A program made the translations under genes and the position numbers. Below are positions 22,813 to 36,843 of a stretch of DNA of 64,000 bases, piece by piece. Under the pieces are notes generated by a model that made no database searches, was not told the DNA's origin, and worked only from the letters and a program-made list of their open reading frames with translations. The first letter of the stretch is position 1. Each line of letters starts with the position of its first letter. Source of the stretch: Aulostomus chinensis (taxonomy: Eukaryota > Chordata > Actinopteri > Syngnathiformes > Aulostomidae); NCBI GenBank assembly GCA_037954235.1, contig JBBMOA010000003.1, forward strand, positions 8,518,453-8,582,452, given 5' to 3'.

Positions 22813-25056
22813 GTTCATTTTGGCCTTCTCTCGCTGAGAAAACCCTATTTGTGACCTGTGATACAAAAATGCCATAACTTTTGTTCAAAGTGAGTTTTCT
22901 TGCAAGTTTCAACCTGAAAGCATAGAAAGATGCATAAACTTGAAGTTACAGCTTGATTTCAGTGAGTTTTCATCAAAATACAGGAGTTCTGCATGAAGTG
23001 TTCATTTTGGCCTTGTCTCGCTGAGAAAACGCTATTTGTGACCTGCGACACAGAACAGCCATAACTTTTGTTCAAAGTGAGTTTTCAGTCAAGTTTCAAC
23101 CTGAAAGCATAGAAAGATGCATAAACTTGAAGTTACAGCTTGATTTCAGTGAGTTTTCATCAAAATACTGGAGTTCTGCATGAAGTGTTCATTTTGGCCT
23201 TCTCTCTCTGAGAAAACACTATTTGTGACCTGTGATACAAAAATGCCATAACTTTTTTTAAAAGTGAGTTTTCAGTCAAGTTTCAACCTGAAAGCATAGA
23301 AAGATGCATAACCTTGAAGTTACAGCTTGATTTCAGTGAGTTTTCATCAAAATACAGGAGTTCTGCATGAAGTGTTCATTTTGGCCTTCTCTCGCTGAGA
23401 AAACACTATTTGTGACCTGTGATACAAAAATGCCATAACTTTTGTTCAAAGTGAGTTTTCGTTCAAGTTTCAACCTGAAAGCATAGAAAGATGCATAAAC
23501 TTGAAGTTACAGCTTGATTTCAGTGAGTTTTCATCAAAATACAGGAGTTCTGCATGAAGTGTTCATTTTGGCCTTCTCTCGCTGAGAAAACGCTATTTGT
23601 GACCTGCGACACAGAACAACCATAACTTTTGTTCAAAGTGAGTTTTCTTGCAAGTTTCAACCTGAAAGCATACAAAGATGCATAAACTTGAAGTTACAGC
23701 TTGATTTCAGTGAGTTTTCATCAAAATACAGGAGTTCTGCATGAAGTGTTCATTTTGGCCTTCTCTCGCTGAGAAAACACTATTTGTGACCTGTGATACA
23801 AAAATGCCATAACTTTTGTTCAAAGTGAGTTTTCAGTCAAGTTTCAACCTGAAAGCATAGAAAGATGCATAAACTTGAAGTTCCAGCTTGATTTCAGTGA
23901 GTTTTCATCAAAATACAGGAGTTCTGCATGAAGTGTTCATTTTGGCCTTCTCTCGCTGAGAAAACACTATTTGTGACCTATGATACAAAAATGCCATAAC
24001 TTTTTTTCAAAGTCAGTTTTCAGTCAAGTTTCAACCTGAAAGCATAGAAAGATGCATAAACTTGAAGTTACAGCTTGATTTCAGTGAGTTTTCATCAAAA
24101 TACAGGAGTTCTGCATGAAGTGTTCATTTTGGCCTTCTCTCGCTGAGAAAACACTATTTGTGACCTGTGATACAAAAATGCCATAACTTTTGTTCAAAGT
24201 GAGTTTTCAGTCAAGTTTCAACCTGAAAGCATAGAAAGATGCATAAACTTGAAGTTACAGCTTGATTTTAGTGAGTTTTCATTAAAATACAGGAGTTCTG
24301 CATGAAGTGTTCATTTTGGCCTTCTCTCGCTGAGAAAACACTATTTGTGACCTGTGATACAAAAATGCCATAACTTTTGTTCAAAGTGAGTTTTCAGTCA
24401 AGTTTCAACCTGAAAGCATAGAAAGATGCATAAACTGGAAGTTACAGCCTGATTTCATTGAGTTTTCATCAAAATACAGGAGTTCTGCATGAAGTGTTCA
24501 TTTTGGCATTCTCTCGCTGAGAAAACACTATTTGTGACCTGTGATACAAAAATGCCATAACTTTTCTTCAAAGTGAGTTTTAAGTCAAGTTTTAACCTGA
24601 AAGCATAGAAAGATGCATAAACTTGAAGTTACAGCTTGATTTCAGTGAGTTTTCATCAAAATACAGGAGTTCTGCATGGAGTGTTCATTTTGGCCTTCTC
24701 TCGCTGAGAAAACGCTATTTGTGACCTGCGACACAGAACAGCCATAACTTTTGTTCAAAGTGAGTTTTCAGTCAAGTTTCAACCTGAAAGCATAGAAAGA
24801 TGCATAAACTTGAAGTTACAGCTTGATTTCAGTGAGTTTCCATCAAAATACCGGAGTTCTGCATGAAGTGTTCATTTTGGCCTTCTCTCGCTGAGAAAAC
24901 ACTATTTGTGACCTGTGATACAAAAATGCCATAACTTTTGTTCAAAGTGAGTTTTCGTTCAAGTTTCAACCTGAAAGCATAGAAAGATGCATAAACTTGA
25001 AGTTACAGCTTGATTTCAGTGAGTTTTCATCAAAATACTGGAGTTTTGCATGAAGT
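22813..25056 (+). repeat. Twelve mixed monomers; 24122-25056 recurs at 26181-27115
   Basis: Marker order includes 'ccctatttg' with 'cttgcaag', 'ccttgtctcg', 'ctctctgag' with 'ttttttaaaag', 'ttcgttcaag', 'acaacc' with 'cttgcaag', 'gaagttccag', 'cctatgatac', 'gattttagtg', 'aactggaag' with 'tttcattgag', 'ggcattctc' with 'gttttaagtc', and a 'taccggag' unit. The last five monomers reappear 2059 bp downstream (11 monomers plus two bases), and the 'aactggaag / ggcattctc' pair appears a third time at 27116-27489. Confidence 0.8.
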
Positions 25057-27489
25057 GTTCATTTTGGCCTTCTCTCGCTGAGAAAACGCTATTTGTGACC
25101 TGCGACACAGAACAGCCATAACTTTTTTTTTCAAAGTGAGTTTTCAGTCAAGTTTCAACCTGAAAGCATAGAAAGATGCATAAACTTGAAGTTACAGCTT
25201 GATTTCAGTGAGTGTCCATCAAAATACCGGAGTTCTGCAGGAAGTGTTCGTTTTGGCCTTCTCTCGCTGAGAAAACACTATTTGTGACCTGTGATACAAA
25301 AATGCCATAACTTTTGTTCAAAGTGAGTTTTCAGTCAAGTTTCAACCTGAAAGCATAGAAAGATGCATAAACTTGAAGTTACAGCTTGATTTCAGTGAGT
25401 TTTCATCAAAATACAGGAGTTCTGCATGAAGTGTTCATTTTGGCCTTCTCTCGCTGAGAAAACGCTATTTGTGACCTGCGACACAGAACAACCATAACTT
25501 TTGTTCAAAGTGAGTTTTCTGTCAAGTTTCAACCTGAAAGCATACAAAGATGCATAAACTTGAAGTTACAGCTTGATTTCAGTGAGTTTTCATCAAAATA
25601 CAGGAGTTCTGCATGAAGTGTTCATTTTGGCCTTCTCTCGCTGAGAAAACGCTATTTGTGACCTGCGACACAGAACAACCATAACTTTTGTTCAAAGTGA
25701 GTTTTCTGTCAAGTTTCAACCTGAAAGCATAGAAAGATGCATAAACTTGAAGTTACAGCTTGATTTCAGTGAGTTTTCATCAAAATACAGGAGTTCTGCA
25801 TGAAGTGTTCATTTTGGCCTTCTCTCGCTGAGAAAACGGTATTTGTGACCTGCGACACAGAACAGCCATAACTTTTGTTCAAAGTGAGTTTTCAGTCAAG
25901 TTTCAACCTGAAAGCATAGAAAGATGCATAAACTTGAAGTTACAGCTTGATTTCAGTGAGTTTTCATCAAAATACAGGAGTTCTGCATGAAGTGTTCATT
26001 TTGGCCTTCCCTCGCTGAGAAAACACTATTTGTGACCTGTGATACAAAAATGCCATAACTTTTGTTCAAAGTGAGTTTTCAGTCAAGTTTCAACCAGAAA
26101 GCATAGAAAGATGCATAAACTTGAAGTTCCAGCTTGATTTCAGTGAGTTTTCATCAAAATACAGGAGTTCTGCATGAAGTGTTCATTTTGGCCTTCTCTC
26201 GCTGAGAAAACACTATTTGTGACCTGTGATACAAAAATGCCATAACTTTTGTTCAAAGTGAGTTTTCAGTCAAGTTTCAACCTGAAAGCATAGAAAGATG
26301 CATAAACTTGAAGTTACAGCTTGATTTTAGTGAGTTTTCATCAAAATACAGGAGTTCTGCATGAAGTGTTCATTTTGGCCTTCTCTCGCTGAGAAAACAC
26401 TATTTGTGACCTGTGATACAAAAATGCCATAACTTTTGTTCAAAGTGAGTTTTCAGTCAAGTTTCAACCTGAAAGCATAGAAAGATGCATAAACTGGAAG
26501 TTACAGCCTGATTTCATTGAGTTTTCATCAAAATACAGGAGTTCTGCATGAAGTGTTCATTTTGGCATTCTCTCGCTGAGAAAACACTATTTGTGACCTG
26601 TGATACAAAAATGCCATAACTTTTCTTCAAAGTGAGTTTTAAGTCAAGTTTTAACCTGAAAGCATAGAAAGATGCATAAACTTGAAGTTACAGCTTGATT
26701 TCAGTGAGTTTTCATAAAAATACAGGAGTTCTGCATGGAGTGTTCATTTTGGCCTTCTCTCGCTGAGAAAACGCTATTTGTGACCTGCGACACAGAACAG
26801 CCATAACTTTTGTTCAAAGTGAGTTTTCAGTCAAGTTTCAACCTGAAAGCATAGAAAGATGCATGAACTTGAAGTTACAGCTTGATTTCAGTGAGTTTCC
26901 ATCAAAATACCGGAGTTCTGCATGAAGTGTTCATTTTGGCCTTCTCTCGCTGAGAAAACACTATTTGTGACCTGTGATACAAAAATGCCATAACTTTTGT
27001 TCAAAGTGAGTTTTCGTTCAAGTTTCAACCTGAAAGCATAGAAAGATGCATAAACTTGAAGTTACAGCTTGATTTCAGTGAGTTTTCATCAAAATACAGG
27101 AGTTCTGCATGAAGGGTTCATTTTGGCCTTCTCTCGCTGAGAAAACACTATTTGTGACCTGTGATACAAAAATGCCATAACTTTTGTTCAAAGTGAGTTT
27201 TAGTCAAGTTTGAACCTGAAAGCATAGAAAGATGCATAAACTGGAAGTTACAGCTTGATTTCATTGAGTTTTCATCAAAATACAGGAGTTCTGCATGAAG
27301 TGTTCATTTTGGCATTCTCTCGCTGAGAAAACACTATTTGTGACCTGTGATACAAAAATGCCATAACTTTTCTTCAAAGTGAGTTTTAAGTCAAGTTTTA
27401 ACCTGAAAGCATAGAAAGATGCATAAACTTGAAGTTACAGCTTTAATTTCAGTGAGTTTTCATAAAAATACAGGAGTTCTGCATGGAGT
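25057..27489 (+). repeat. 13-monomer-long segment, partial precursor of the 13-mer
   Basis: Same length (2433 bp) as the 13-mer copies that follow, but only the first six monomers (25057-26180) match them: a B-box unit with a nine-T run, 'gcaggaagtg' downstream, two 'acaacc' units (the first with 'catacaaag'), 'cggtatttg', and 'ttccctcgc'. The rest (26181-27489) is copied from the 24.1-25.1 kb type. A one-base loss ('gttttagtcaag', about 27201) and a one-base gain ('gctttaatttc', about 27443) fall in this part. Confidence 0.8.
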
Positions 27490-29922
27490 GTTCATTTTGG
27501 CCTTCTCTCGCTGAGAAAACGCTATTTGTGACCTGCGACACAGAACAGCCATAACTTTTTTTTTCAAAGTGAGTTTTCAGTCAAGTTTCAACCTGAAAGC
27601 ATAGAAAGATGCATAAACTTGAAGTTACAGCTTGATTTCAGTGAGTTTCCATCAAAATACCGGAGTTCTGCAGGAAGTGTTCATTTTGGCCTTCTCTCGC
27701 TGAGAAAACACTATTTGTGACCTGTGATACAAAAATGCCATAACTTTTGTTCAAAGTGAGTTTTCAGTCAAGTTTCAACCTGAAAGCATAGAAAGATGCA
27801 TAAACTTGAAGTTACAGCTTGATTTCAGTGAGTTTTCATCAAAATACAGGAGTTCTGCATGAAGTGTTCATTTTGGCCTTCTCTCGCTGAGAAAACGCTA
27901 TTTGTGACCTGCGACACAGAACAACCATAACTTTTGTTCAAAGTGAGTTTTCTGTCAAGTTTCAACCTGAAAGCATACAAAGATGCATAAACTTGAAGTT
28001 ACAGCTTGATTTCAGTGAGTTTTCATCAAAATACAGGAGTTCTGCATGAAGTGTTCATTTTGGCCTTCTCTCGCTGAGAAAACGCTATTTGTGACCTGCG
28101 ACACAGAACAACCATAACTTTTGTTCAAAGTGAGTTTTCTGTCAAGTTTCAACCTGAAAGCATAGAAAGATGCATAAACTTGAAGTTACAGCTTGATTTC
28201 AGTGAGTTTTCATCAAAATACAGGAGTTCTGCATGAAGTGTTCATTTTGGCCTTCTCTCGCTGAGAAAACGGTATTTGTGACCTGCGACACAGAACAGCC
28301 ATAACTTTTGTTCAAAGTGAGTTTTCTGTCAAGTTTCAACCTGAAAGCATAGAAAGATGCATAAACTTGAAGTTACAGCTTGATTTCAGTGAGTTTTCAT
28401 CAAAATACAGGAGTTCTGCATGAAGTGTTCATTTTGGCCTTCCCTCGCTGAGAAAACACTATTTGTGACCTGTGATACAAAAATGCCATAACTTTTGTTC
28501 AAAGTGAGTTTTCAGTCAAGTTTCAACCTGAAAGCATAGAAAGATGCATAAATTTGAAGTTACAGCTTGATTTCAGTGAGTTTTCATCAAAATACAGGAG
28601 TTCTGCATGAAGTGTTCATTTTGGCCTTCTCTCGCTGAGAAAACACTGTTTGTGACCTGTGATACAAAAATGCCATAACTTTTGTTCAAAGTGAGTTTTC
28701 AGTCAAGTTTCAACCTGAAAGCATAGAAAGATGCATAAACGTGAAGTTACAGCTTGATTTCAGTGAGTTTTCATCAAAATACAGGAGTTCTGCATGAAGT
28801 GTTCATTTTGGCCTTCTCTCGCTGAAAAAACACTATTTGTGACCTGTGATACAAAAATGCCATAACTTTTGTTCAAAGTGAGTTTTCAGTCAAGTTTCAA
28901 CCTGAAAGCATAGAAAGATGCATAAACTTGAAGTTACAGCTTGATTTCAGTGAGTTTTCATCAAAATACAGGAGTTCTGCATGAAGTGTTCATTTTGGCC
29001 TTCTCTCGCTGAGAAAACGCTATTTGTGACCTGCGACACAGAACAGCCATAACGTTTGTTCAAAGTGAGTTTTCTGTCAAGTTTCAACCTGAAAGCATAG
29101 AAAGATGCATAAACTTGAAGTTACAGCTTGATTTCAGTGAGTTTTCATCAAAATACAGGAGTTCTGCATGAAGTGTTCATTTTGGCCTTCTCTCGCTGAG
29201 AAAACACTATTTGTGACCTGCGATACAAAAATGCCATAACTTTTTTTCAAAGTGAGTTTTCAGTCAAGTTTCAACCTGAAAGCATAGAAAGATGCATAAA
29301 CTTGAAGTTACAGCTTGATTTCAGTGAGTTTTCATCAAAATACAGGAGTTCTGCATGAAGTGTTCATTTTGGCCTTCCCTCGCTGAGAAAACACTATTTG
29401 TGACCTGTGATACAAAAATGCCATAACTTTTGTTCAAAGTGAGTTTTCAGTCAAGTTACAACCTGAAAGCATAGAAAGATGCATAAACTTGAAGTTACAG
29501 CTTGATTTCAGTGAGTTTTCCTCAAAATACAGGAGTTCTGCATGAAGTGTTCATTTTGGCCTTCTCTCGCTGAGAAAACACTATTTGTGACGTATGATAC
29601 AAAAATGCCATAACTTTTGTTCAAAGTGAGTTTTCAGTCAAGTTTCAACCTGAAAGCATAGAAAGATGCATAAACTTGAAGTTACAGCTTGATTTCAGTG
29701 AGTTTTCATCAAAATACAGGAGTTCTGCATGAAGTGTTCATTTTGGCCTTCTCCCGCTGAGAAAACGCTATTTGTGACCTGCGACACAGAACAGCCATAA
29801 CTTTTGTTCAAAGTGAGTTTTCTGTCAACTTTCAACCTGAAAGCATATAAAGATGCATAAACTTGAAGTTACAGCTTGATTTCAGTGAGTTTTCATCAAA
29901 ATACAGGAGTTCTGCATGAAGT
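27490..29922 (+). repeat. 13-monomer higher-order unit, copy 1
   Basis: Length is 2433 bp (13 x 187 plus two extra T in a nine-T run near 27555). The first five monomers are the nine-T / 'gcaggaag' / 'acaacc' / 'acaacc' / 'cggt' series. The last eight (28427-29922) are a shortened 11-mer: a fused p8-head/p3-tail monomer ('ttccctcgc' then 'ataaatttg'), p4, p5, p6, a 'cctgcgatac' monomer, a fused p8-head/p9-tail monomer ('agttacaacc' then 'cctcaaaa'), p10 ('cgtatgatac') and p11. It is a composite of two satellite subfamilies. Confidence 0.88.
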
Positions 29923-32355
29923 GTTCATTTTGGCCTTCTCTCGCTGAGAAAACGCTATTTGTGACCTGCGACACAGAACAGCCATAACTTTTTTTTTCAA
30001 AGTGAGTTTTCAGTCAAGTTTCAACCTGAAAGCATAGAAAGATGCATAAACTTGAAGTTACAGCTTGATTTCAGTGAGTTTCCATCAAAATACCGGAGTT
30101 CTGCAGGAAGTGTTCATTTTGGCCTTCTCTCGCTGAGAAAACACTATTTGTGACCTGTGATACAAAAATGCCATAACTTTTGTTCAAAGTGAGTTTTCAG
30201 TCAAGTTTCAACCTGAAAGCATAGAAAGATGCATAAACTTGAAGTTACAGCTTGATTTCAGTGAGTTTTCATCAAAATACAGGAGTTCTGCATGAAGTGT
30301 TCATTTTGGCCTTCTCTCGCTGAGAAAACGCTATTTGTGACCTGCGACACAGAACAACCATAACTTTTGTTCAAAGTGAGTTTTCTGTCAAGTTTCAACC
30401 TGAAAGCATACAAAGATGCATAAACTTGAAGTTACAGCTTGATTTCAGTGAGTTTTCATCAAAATACAGGAGTTCTGCATGAAGTGTTCATTTTGGCCTT
30501 CTCTCGCTGAGAAAACGCTATTTGTGACCTGCGACACAGAACAACCATAACTTTTGTTCAAAGTGAGTTTTCTGTCAAGTTTCAACCTGAAAGCATAGAA
30601 AGATGCATAAACTTGAAGTTACAGCTTGATTTCAGTGAGTTTTCATCAAAATACAGGAGTTCTGCATGAAGTGTTCATTTTGGCCTTCTCTCGCTGAGAA
30701 AACGGTATTTGTGACCTGCGACACAGAACAGCCATAACTTTTGTTCAAAGTGAGTTTTCTGTCAAGTTTCAACCTGAAAGCATAGAAAGATGCATAAACT
30801 TGAAGTTACAGCTTGATTTCAGTGAGTTTTCATCAAAATACAGGAGTTCTGCATGAAGTGTTCATTTTGGCCTTCCCTCGCTGAGAAAACACTATTTGTG
30901 ACCTGTGATACAAAAATGCCATAACTTTTGTTCAAAGTGAGTTTTCAGTCAAGTTTCAACCTGAAAGCATAGAAAGATGCATAAATTTGAAGTTACAGCT
31001 TGATTTCAGTGAGTTTTCATCAAAATACAGGAGTTCTGCATGAAGTGTTCATTTTGGCCTTCTCTCGCTGAGAAAACACTGTTTGTGACCTGTGATACAA
31101 AAATGCCATAACTTTTGTTCAAAGTGAGTTTTCAGTCAAGTTTCAACCTGAAAGCATAGAAAGATGCATAAACGTGAAGTTACAGCTTGATTTCAGTGAG
31201 TTTTCATCAAAATACAGGAGTTCTGCATGAAGTGTTCATTTTGGCCTTCTCTCGCTGAAAAAACACTATTTGTGACCTGTGATACAAAAATGCCATAACT
31301 TTTGTTCAAAGTGAGTTTTCAGTCAAGTTTCAACCTGAAAGCATAGAAAGATGCATAAACTTGAAGTTACAGCTTGATTTCAGTGAGTTTTCATCAAAAT
31401 ACAGGAGTTCTGCATGAAGTGTTCATTTTGGCCTTCTCTCGCTGAGAAAACGCTATTTGTGACCTGCGACACAGAACAGCCATAACGTTTGTTCAAAGTG
31501 AGTTTTCTGTCAAGTTTCAACCTGAAAGCATAGAAAGATGCATAAACTTGAAGTTACAGCTTGATTTCAGTGAGTTTTCATCAAAATACAGGAGTTCTGC
31601 ATGAAGTGTTCATTTTGGCCTTCTCTCGCTGAGAAAACACTATTTGTGACCTGCGATACAAAAATGCCATAACTTTTTTTCAAAGTGAGTTTTCAGTCAA
31701 GTTTCAACCTGAAAGCATAGAAAGATGCATAAACTTGAAGTTACAGCTTGATTTCAGTGAGTTTTCATCAAAATACAGGAGTTCTGCATGAAGTGTTCAT
31801 TTTGGCCTTCCCTCGCTGAGAAAACACTATTTGTGACCTGTGATACAAAAATGCCATAACTTTTGTTCAAAGTGAGTTTTCAGTCAAGTTACAACCTGAA
31901 AGCATAGAAAGATGCATAAACTTGAAGTTACAGCTTGATTTCAGTGAGTTTTCCTCAAAATACAGGAGTTCTGCATGAAGTGTTCATTTTGGCCTTCTCT
32001 CGCTGAGAAAACACTATTTGTGACGTATGATACAAAAATGCCATAACTTTTGTTCAAAGTGAGTTTTCAGTCAAGTTTCAACCTGAAAGCATAGAAAGAT
32101 GCATAAACTTGAAGTTACAGCTTGATTTCAGTGAGTTTTCATCAAAATACAGGAGTTCTGCATGAAGTGTTCATTTTGGCCTTCTCCCGCTGAGAAAACG
32201 CTATTTGTGACCTGCGACACAGAACAGCCATAACTTTTGTTCAAAGTGAGTTTTCTGTCAACTTTCAACCTGAAAGCATATAAAGATGCATAAACTTGAA
32301 GTTACAGCTTGATTTCAGTGAGTTTTCATCAAAATACAGGAGTTCTGCATGAAGT
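29923..32355 (+). repeat. 13-monomer higher-order unit, copy 2
   Basis: Tandem copy at an offset of 2433. It repeats the nine-T run (29979-29998 region), 'gcaggaagtg', the fused p8/p3 monomer (30860), the 'cctgcgatac' monomer (31653) and the rare 'gacgtatgatac' (32022, first copy 29589). Sharing of rare changes shows that the composite was built first and duplicated afterwards. Confidence 0.9.
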
Positions 32356-34599
32356 GTTCATTTTGGCCTTCTCTCGCTGAGAAAACGCTATTTGTGACCT
32401 GCGACACAGAACAGCCATAACTTTTGTTCAAAGTGAGTTTTCTGTCAAGTTTCAACCTGAAAGCATAGAAAGATGCATAAACGTGAAGTTACAGCTTGAT
32501 TTCAGTGAGTTTTCATCAAAATACAGGAGTTCTGCATGAAGTGTTCATTTTGGCCTTCTCTCGCTGAGAAAACGCTATTTGTGACCTGCGACACAGAACA
32601 GCCATAACGTTTGTTCAAAGTGAGTTTTCTGTCAAGTTTCAACCTGAAAGCATAGAAAGATGCATAAACTTGAAGTTACAGCTTGATTTCAGTGAGTTTT
32701 CATCAAAATACAGGAGTTCTGCATGAAGTGTTCATTTTGGCCTTCTCTCGCTGAGAAAACACTATTTGTGACCTGCGATACAAAAATGCCATAACTTTTG
32801 TTCAAAGTGAGTTTTCAGTCAAGTTTCAACCTGAAAGCATAGAAAGATGCATAAACTTGAAGTTACAGCTTGATTTCAGTGAGTTTTCATCAAAATACAG
32901 GAGTTCTGCATGAAGTGTTCATTTTGGCCTTCCCTCGCTGAGAAAACACTATTTGTGACCTGTGATACAAAAATGCCATAACTTTTGTTCAAAGTGAGTT
33001 TTCAGTCAAGTTACAACCTGAAAGCATAGAAAGATGCATAAACTTGAAGTTACAGCTTGATTTCAGTGAGTTTTCATCAAAATACAGGAGTTCTGCATGA
33101 AGTGTTCATTTTGGCCTTCTCTCGCTGAGAAAACACTATTTGTGACCTGTGATACAAAAATGCCATAACTTTTGTTCAAAGTGAGTTTTCAGTCAAGTTT
33201 CAACCTGAAAGCATAGAAAGATGCATAAACTTGAAGTTACAGCTTGATTTCAGTGAGTTTTCATCAAAATACAGGAGTTCTGCATTAAGTGTTCATTTTG
33301 GCCTTCTCCCGCTGAGAAAACGCTATTTGTGACCTGCGACACAGAACAGCCATAACTTTTGTTCAAAGTGAGTTTTCTGTCAACTTTCATCCTGAAAGCA
33401 TATAAAGATGCATAAACTTGAAGTTACAGCTTGATTTCAGTGAGTTTTCATCAAAATACAGGAGTTCTGCATGAAGTGTTCATTTTGGCCTTCTCTCGCT
33501 GAGAAAACAATATTTGTGACCTGTGATACAAAAATGCCATAACTTTTGTTCAAAGTGAGGTTTCAGTCAAGTTTCAACCTGAAAGCATAGAAAGATGCAT
33601 AAACTTGAAGTTACAGCTTGATTTCAGTGAGTTTTCATCAAAATACAGGAGTTCTGCATGAAGTGTTCATTTTGGCCTTCTCTCGCTGAGAAAACACTAT
33701 TTGTGACCTGTGATACAAAAATGCCATAACTTTTGTTCAAAGTGAGTTTTCAGTCAAGTTTCAACCTGAAAGCATAGAAAGATGCATAAACTTGAAGTTA
33801 CAGCTTGATTTCAGTGAGTTTTCATCAAAATACAGGAGTTCTGCATGAAGTGTTCATTTTGGCCTTCTCTCGCTGAGAAAACGGTATTTGTGACCTGCGA
33901 CTCAGAACAGCCAAAAATTTTGTTCAAAGTGAGTTTTCAGTCAAGTTTCAACCTGAAAGCATAGAAAGATGCATAAACTTGAAGTTACAGCTTGATTTCA
34001 GTGAGTTTTCATCAAAATACAGGAGTTCTGCATGAAGTGTTCATTTTGGCCTTCTCCCGCTGAGAAAACGGTATTTGTGACCTGCGACACAGAACAGCCA
34101 TAACTTTTGTTCAAAGTGAGTTTTCTGTCAAGTTTCAACCTGAAAGCATATAAAGATGCATAAACTTGAAGTTACAGCTTGATTTCAGTGAGTTTTCATC
34201 AAAATACAGGAGTTCTGCATGAAGTGTTCATTTTGGCCTTCTCTCGCTGAGAAAACAATATTTGTGACCTGTGATACAAAAATGCCATAACTTTTGTTCA
34301 AAGTGAGGTTTCAGTCAAGTTTCAACCTGAAAGCATACAAAGATGCATAAACTTGAAGTTACAGCTTGATTTCAGTGAGTTTTCATCAAAATACAGGAGT
34401 TCTGCATGAAGTGTTCATTTTGGCCTTCTCTCGCTGAGAAAACACTATTTGTGACCTGTGATACAAAAATGCCATAACTTTTGTTCAAAGTGAGTTTTCA
34501 GTCAAGTTTCAACCTGAAAGCATAGAAAGATGCATAAACTTGAAGTTACAGCTTGATTTCAGTGAGTTTTCATCAAAATACAGGAGTTCTGCATGAAGT
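32356..34599 (+). repeat. Twelve monomers: 6-mer echo of the 13-mer end, then mixed units
   Basis: The first six monomers repeat the order of the preceding six with a 1122-bp period. For example 'cctgcgatac' is at 31653 and 32775, and 'ttccctcgc' with 'agttacaacc' follows in both. The first (32356) is chimeric, with a B box and 'aacgtgaag'. From 33478 the series is 'caatatttg' with 'gaggtttcag', consensus-like, 'cggtatttg' with 'gcgactcag' and 'ccaaaaatttt', 'ctcccgctg' with 'catataaag', 'caatatttg', and a consensus-like unit. Confidence 0.75.
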
Positions 34600-36843
34600 G
34601 TTCATTTTGGCCTGCTCTCGCTGAGAAAACGCTATTTGTGACCTGCGACACAGAACAGCCATAACTTTTGTTCAAAGTGAGTTTTCTGTCAAGTTTCAAC
34701 CTGAAAGCATATAAAGATGCATAAACTTGAAGTTACAGCTTGATTTCAGTGAGTTTTCATCAAAATACAGGAGTTCTGCATGAAGTGTTCATTTTGGCCT
34801 TCTCTCGCTGAGAAAACAATATTTGTGACCTATGATACAAAAATGCCATAACTTTTGTTCAAAGTGAGGTTTCAGTCAAGTTTCAACCTGAAAGCATACA
34901 AAGATGCATAAACTTGAAGTTACAGCTTGATTTCAGTGAGTTTTCCTCAAAATACAGGAGTTCTGCATGAAGTGTTCATTTTGGCCTTCTCTCGCTGAGA
35001 AAACACTATTTGTGACCTGTGATACAAAAATGCCATAACTTTTGTTCAAAGTGAGTTTTCAGTCAAGTTTCAACCTGAAAGCATAGAAAGATGCATAAAC
35101 TTGAAGTTACAGCTTGATTTCAGTGAGTTTTCATCAAAATACAGGAGTTCTGCATGAAGTGTTCATTTTGGCCTGCTCTCGCTGAGAAAACGGTATTTGT
35201 GACCTGCGACACAGAACAGCCAAAACTTTTGCTCAAAGTGAGTTTTCAGTCAAGTTTCAACCTGAAAGCATAGAAAGATGCATAAACTTGAAGTTACAGC
35301 TTGATTTCAGTGAGTTTTCATCAAAATACAGGAGTTCTGCATGAAGTGTTCATTTTGGCCTTCTCCCGCTGAGAAAACGGTATTTGTGACCTGCGACACA
35401 GAACAGCCATAACTTTTGTTCAAAGTGAGTTTTCTGTCAAGTTTCAACCTGAAAGCATATAAAGATGCATAAACTTGAAGTTACAGCTTGATTTCAGTGA
35501 GTTTTCATCAAAATACAGGAGTTCTGCATGAAGTGTTCATTTTGGCCTTCTCTCGCTGAGAAAACAATATTTGTGACCTGTGATACAAAAATGCCATAAC
35601 TTTTGTTCAAAGTGAGTTTTCAGTCAAGTTTCAACCTGAAAGCATACAAAGATGCATAAACTTGAAGTTACAGCTTGATTTCAGTGAGTTTTCATCAAAA
35701 TACAGGAGTTCTGCATGAAGTGTTCATTTTGGCCTTCTCTCGCTGAGAAAACACTATTTGTGACCTGTGATACAAAAATGCCATAACTTTTGTTCAAAGT
35801 GAGTTTTCAGTCAAGTTTCAACCTGAAAGCATAGAAAGATGCATAAACTTGAAGTTCCAGCTTGATTTCAGTGAGTTTTCATCAAAATACAGGAGTTCTG
35901 CATGAAGTGTTCATTTTGGCCTTCTCTCGCTGAGAAAACGGTATTTGTGACCTGCGACACAGAACAGCCATAACTTTTGTTCAAAGTGAGTTTTCAGTCA
36001 AGTTTCAACCTGAAAGCATAGAAAGATGCATAAACTTGAAGTTACAGCTTGATTTCAGTGAGTTTCCATCAAAATACCGGAGTTCTGCATGAAGTGTTCA
36101 TTTTGGCCTTCTCTCGCTGAGAAAACGCTATTTGTGACCTGTGATACAAAAATGCCATAACTTTTGTTCAAAGTGAGTTTTCAGTCAAGTTTCAACCTGA
36201 AAGCATAGAAAGATGCATAAACTTGAAGTTACAGCTTGATTTCAGTGAGTTTCCATCAAAATACCGGAGTTCTGCAGGAAGTGTTCATTTTGGCCTTCTC
36301 TCGCTGAGAAAACACTATTTGTGACCTGTGATACAAAAATGCCATAACTTTTGTTCAAAGTGAGTTTTCATTCAAGTTTCAACCTGAAAGCATAGAAAGA
36401 TGCATAAACTTGAAGTTACAGCTTGATTTCAGTGAGTTTTCATCAAAATACAGGAGTTCTGCATGAAGTGTTCATTTTGGCCTTCTCTCGCTGAGAAAAC
36501 GCTATTTGTGACCTGCGACTCAGAACAACCATAACTTTTGTTCAAAGTGAGTTTTCTGTCAAGTTTCAACCTGAAAGCATACAAAGATGCATAAACTTGA
36601 AGTTACAGCTTGATTTCAGTGAGTTTTCATCAAAATACAGGAGTTCTGCATGAAGTGTTCATTTTGGCCTTCTCTCGCTGAGAAAACACTATTTGTGACC
36701 TGTGATACAAAAATGCCATAACTTTTGTTCAAAGTGAGTTTTCTTGCAAGTTTCAACCTGAAAGCATAGAAAGATGCATAAACTTGAAGTTACAGCTTGA
36801 TTTCAGTGAGTTTTCATCAAAATACAGGAGTTCTGCATGAAGT
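34600..36843 (+). repeat. 12-monomer higher-order unit, copy 1
   Basis: Period 2244 bp. The diagnostic 'ggcctgctctcg' occurs in monomers 1 and 4 (34611, 35172). Other markers in order: 'caatatttg' with 'cctatgatac', 'ctcccgctg' with 'cggtatttg', 'caatatttg', 'gaagttccag', two 'taccggag' units, 'gcaggaagtg', 'ttcattcaag', 'gcgactcag' with 'acaacc', and 'cttgcaag'. The first ten monomers match copy 2; the last two do not align in register. Confidence 0.85.
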
